Below are positions 12,147 to 13,244 of a stretch of 13,244 nt of DNA, piece after piece. Each line of letters starts with the position of its first letter. Positions within the stretch are counted from its first letter, which is position 1. The translations under genes and the position numbers were made by a program. The stretch is from the NCBI RefSeq assembly GCF_934643405.1, contig NZ_CAKUCL010000197.1, positions 1 to 13,244 of the forward strand, given 5' to 3'. The notes under the pieces are model-generated. The model ran no database searches, was not told where the DNA came from, and saw nothing but the letters and a program-made list of their open reading frames with translations. Origin of the DNA: an uncultured Actinoplanes sp. GTDB lineage: Bacteria; Actinomycetota; Actinomycetes; Mycobacteriales; Micromonosporaceae.

Positions 12147-12902
12147 ATGCGTCTTTCCGGTATCGGTGCTGCGGCCGCCGCCAGCATGACTCTCGCCACC
12201 GCTGTGCTGCTCGGTCCCGCGGCCGCGCAGGCCTCCACGCCGACGAACACCGGCAAATGCACCGACGTCATGGTCTTCGCGTCGCGGGGAAGCGGTGAGG
12301 CCTGGAACAGCGACGTCGTCGGGTTCGGCCGCACGTTGTCGGCGCAGTACCGGCAGCTTCAGAAGAAGGCGCCCCGTGCGCAGCTCTCGGCCGTGTCCAA
12401 CACCTACACCGCCATCTCGGTCAACAACCTCAATGCCGCGCTCAGTCTCACCAAAGGCGGGCTGACGTTCTACGACAACTCGGTGAACCAAGGTATCGCG
12501 ATGGGAAAGCGTCTTCTCGAGACCGCCATCACCAAGTGCCCGAAGGCGGCGTTCATGCTCTTCGGGTTCAGTCAGGGCGCTCAGGTGAATGACGGCATCA
12601 TGGCCCGTCTCACGAAGGCCCATGCGGCCCACGTGGTCGCCGCATTCAATTTCGGCGACGCCATGTTCAATCCCGCGCTCCCGTTGACCATCGGCACCTT
12701 CAGCACCAACCGCAGCGGGTTCCGCGGGAAGAACGGCAGTTACGGATACGTCAAGAAGGTCGTTTCGATGTGCCACAGCAATGACGCCGTCTGCCAGGGC
12801 CCGAAGGCGCTGTCGCTCAGCGGCCACTTCAATTACGACAAGGAGACCGCCCCGTCGACACTGATGGTGAAGGCGTTGCAGGCCGCCGGCCGACGCGTCT
12901 GA
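12147..12902 (+). CDS. Secreted cutinase-family serine esterase (251 aa)
   Basis: An alpha/beta hydrolase of the cutinase/acetylxylan esterase family (CE5-like), acting outside the cell on ester bonds of polyesters or lipids; actinobacterial members are often general esterases. An N-terminal signal peptide ends AAAQA before STPTN (about residue 29). Catalytic residues: Ser142 in GFSQG (140-144), Asp213 in CHSNDAVC (209-216) and His227 in GHFNY. Cys38 with Cys131, and Cys209 with Cys216, would form the two usual disulphides. The family opening C-x-D-V-x-x-x-x-[AS]RG-[ST]GE is present as CTDVMVFASRGSGE. I choose ATG 12147, which gives a clean signal peptide and has GAGG about 9 nt upstream; an in-frame ATG at 12045 would add 34 polar residues before the signal peptide. 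Codon use is slightly less GC-rich than its neighbours. It is convergent with the DUF427 gene, 43 nt away; the gap holds only a weak GGCTG/CAGCC pairing. Confidence 0.93.
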   Translation: MRLSGIGAAAAASMTLATAVLLGPAAAQASTPTNTGKCTDVMVFASRGSGEAWNSDVVGFGRTLSAQYRQLQKKAPRAQLSAVSNTYTAISVNNLNAALSLTKGGLTFYDNSVNQGIAMGKRLLETAITKCPKAAFMLFGFSQGAQVNDGIMARLTKAHAAHVVAAFNFGDAMFNPALPLTIGTFSTNRSGFRGKNGSYGYVKKVVSMCHSNDAVCQGPKALSLSGHFNYDKETAPSTLMVKALQAAGRRV

Positions 12903-12945
12903 GGCTGCGGTCCGGTACCGGCGTCGTCCTCAGCCGGGCGAGACG

Positions 12946-13244
12946 TCACCAGCCGAGAGTGCCCGGCGCACCCTTGAACGGTCCGGTGATGTCATCGGTG
13001 ATCCAGCCGCCGTAGAAGCCGCCCTCCTGCGGCCGGACCAGCTCGGCGTCGACGCGGCACTCGTCCACGCGTCCCGGGTAGAACGCCACGGCCCCGGCCA
13101 GCTCGGCGTAGGGCGGCGCCGGCTGCTCGTAGGACCAGCCCGCCGCCGGCACCCGGTGGCCTCCGATCGTCACGTCCCAGTAGCCCGCCGTGCCCTTGAA
13201 CTCGCAGTACGACCGGCCCGCCCCGCGTTCGAGCACGCCCGGCC
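12946..13244 (-). CDS. DUF427-family protein, C-terminal part (N-terminus beyond window)
   Basis: The frame is open to the right edge of the window, and the gene is cut there. The visible 99 residues carry the DUF427 signature: RSYCEFKGTAGYWDV, then WSYEQPAPPYAELAGAVAFYPGRVDECRVD, and the ending RPQEGGFYGGWITDDITGPFKG with PGTLGW. DUF427 proteins are small cytosolic beta-sheet proteins found widely in actinobacteria and fungi, often in two tandem copies, with no established activity. The part preceding RSYCEFKG is cut off after a few residues, so whether this is a one-domain or two-domain member cannot be told. An internal GTG at 13236 is unlikely to be the true start because the conserved N-terminal half of the domain would be missing. 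Confidence 0.9.
   Translation of the reverse strand, partial: PGVLERGAGRSYCEFKGTAGYWDVTIGGHRVPAAGWSYEQPAPPYAELAGAVAFYPGRVDECRVDAELVRPQEGGFYGGWITDDITGPFKGAPGTLGW

Noticed and set aside
11964..12827. 287-codon minus-strand open frame opposite the cutinase gene
   Set aside because: The opposite strand encodes a complete cutinase with signal peptide, catalytic triad and disulphides; the antisense translation has no recognisable features.
12911..12920. CCGGTACCGG palindrome after the cutinase gene as a terminator
   Set aside because: As a hairpin it gives only three pairs around GTAC, closed weakly by a distant GGCTG/CAGCC pairing; too weak to call.

Overview
The window looks like a chromosomal segment of a high-GC actinomycete, most likely of the Actinoplanes/Micromonosporaceae type. 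This rests on the very high GC, the GTG starts, several putative leaderless starts with a -10-like hexamer 6 to 8 nt before the start codon, and the gene families present. That taxonomic guess comes from style and family content, not from a search. I saw no tRNA, rRNA, CRISPR array, transposase or phage structural gene.

Layout. Positions 1-1530 (+ strand) hold the tail of an MMPL-type membrane transporter, an unrecognised three-helix membrane protein, and a four-helix membrane protein with a GTKPVHDLI motif. A strong hairpin at 1545-1566 separates these from a minus-strand run (4721 down to 1607): an atypical NAD(P)-binding epimerase-like protein, a small membrane protein overlapping it by ATGA, and two classical short-chain dehydrogenases (SDRs). 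Next come two paralogous ECF sigma factors with C-terminal SnoaL-like domains. They are convergent (4835-5716 + and 6622-5744 -) and share a terminator hairpin. An OsmC-like protein lies upstream of the second. After it are a decayed LysE exporter remnant (+), a secreted M1 metallopeptidase (-), a PhzF-family protein (+), a uridine-kinase-like P-loop protein (-), a frameshifted and truncated membrane diguanylate cyclase (-), a secreted cutinase-family esterase (+) and the C-terminal part of a DUF427 protein (-).

The most interesting part is 1607-7132. Four upstream regions (both sigma genes, the epimerase-like gene and the second SDR gene) carry the same two-block signal: a GTNAC core, exactly 16 nt after its 7-mer, then CGTC. 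This resembles the promoter I recall for ECF41-type sigma factors (TGTCACA, about 16 nt, CGTC). ECF41 factors are typically linked to genes for carboxymuconolactone decarboxylases, oxidoreductases or epimerases. The likely reading is a self-activating two-sigma module controlling an epimerase/SDR operon, with an OsmC-like protein as a possible further link to redox or detoxification. The sigma genes use leadered, strong-RBS promoters. The epimerase and SDR promoters sit exactly 8 nt before the ATG and so probably give leaderless mRNAs. The two sigma genes contain long, nearly identical DNA blocks in inverted orientation, which suggests gene conversion or a recent inverted duplication.

The right half (7133-13244) reads as ordinary accessory chromosome, with two decayed genes and several secreted or hydrolytic functions with no obvious common pathway.
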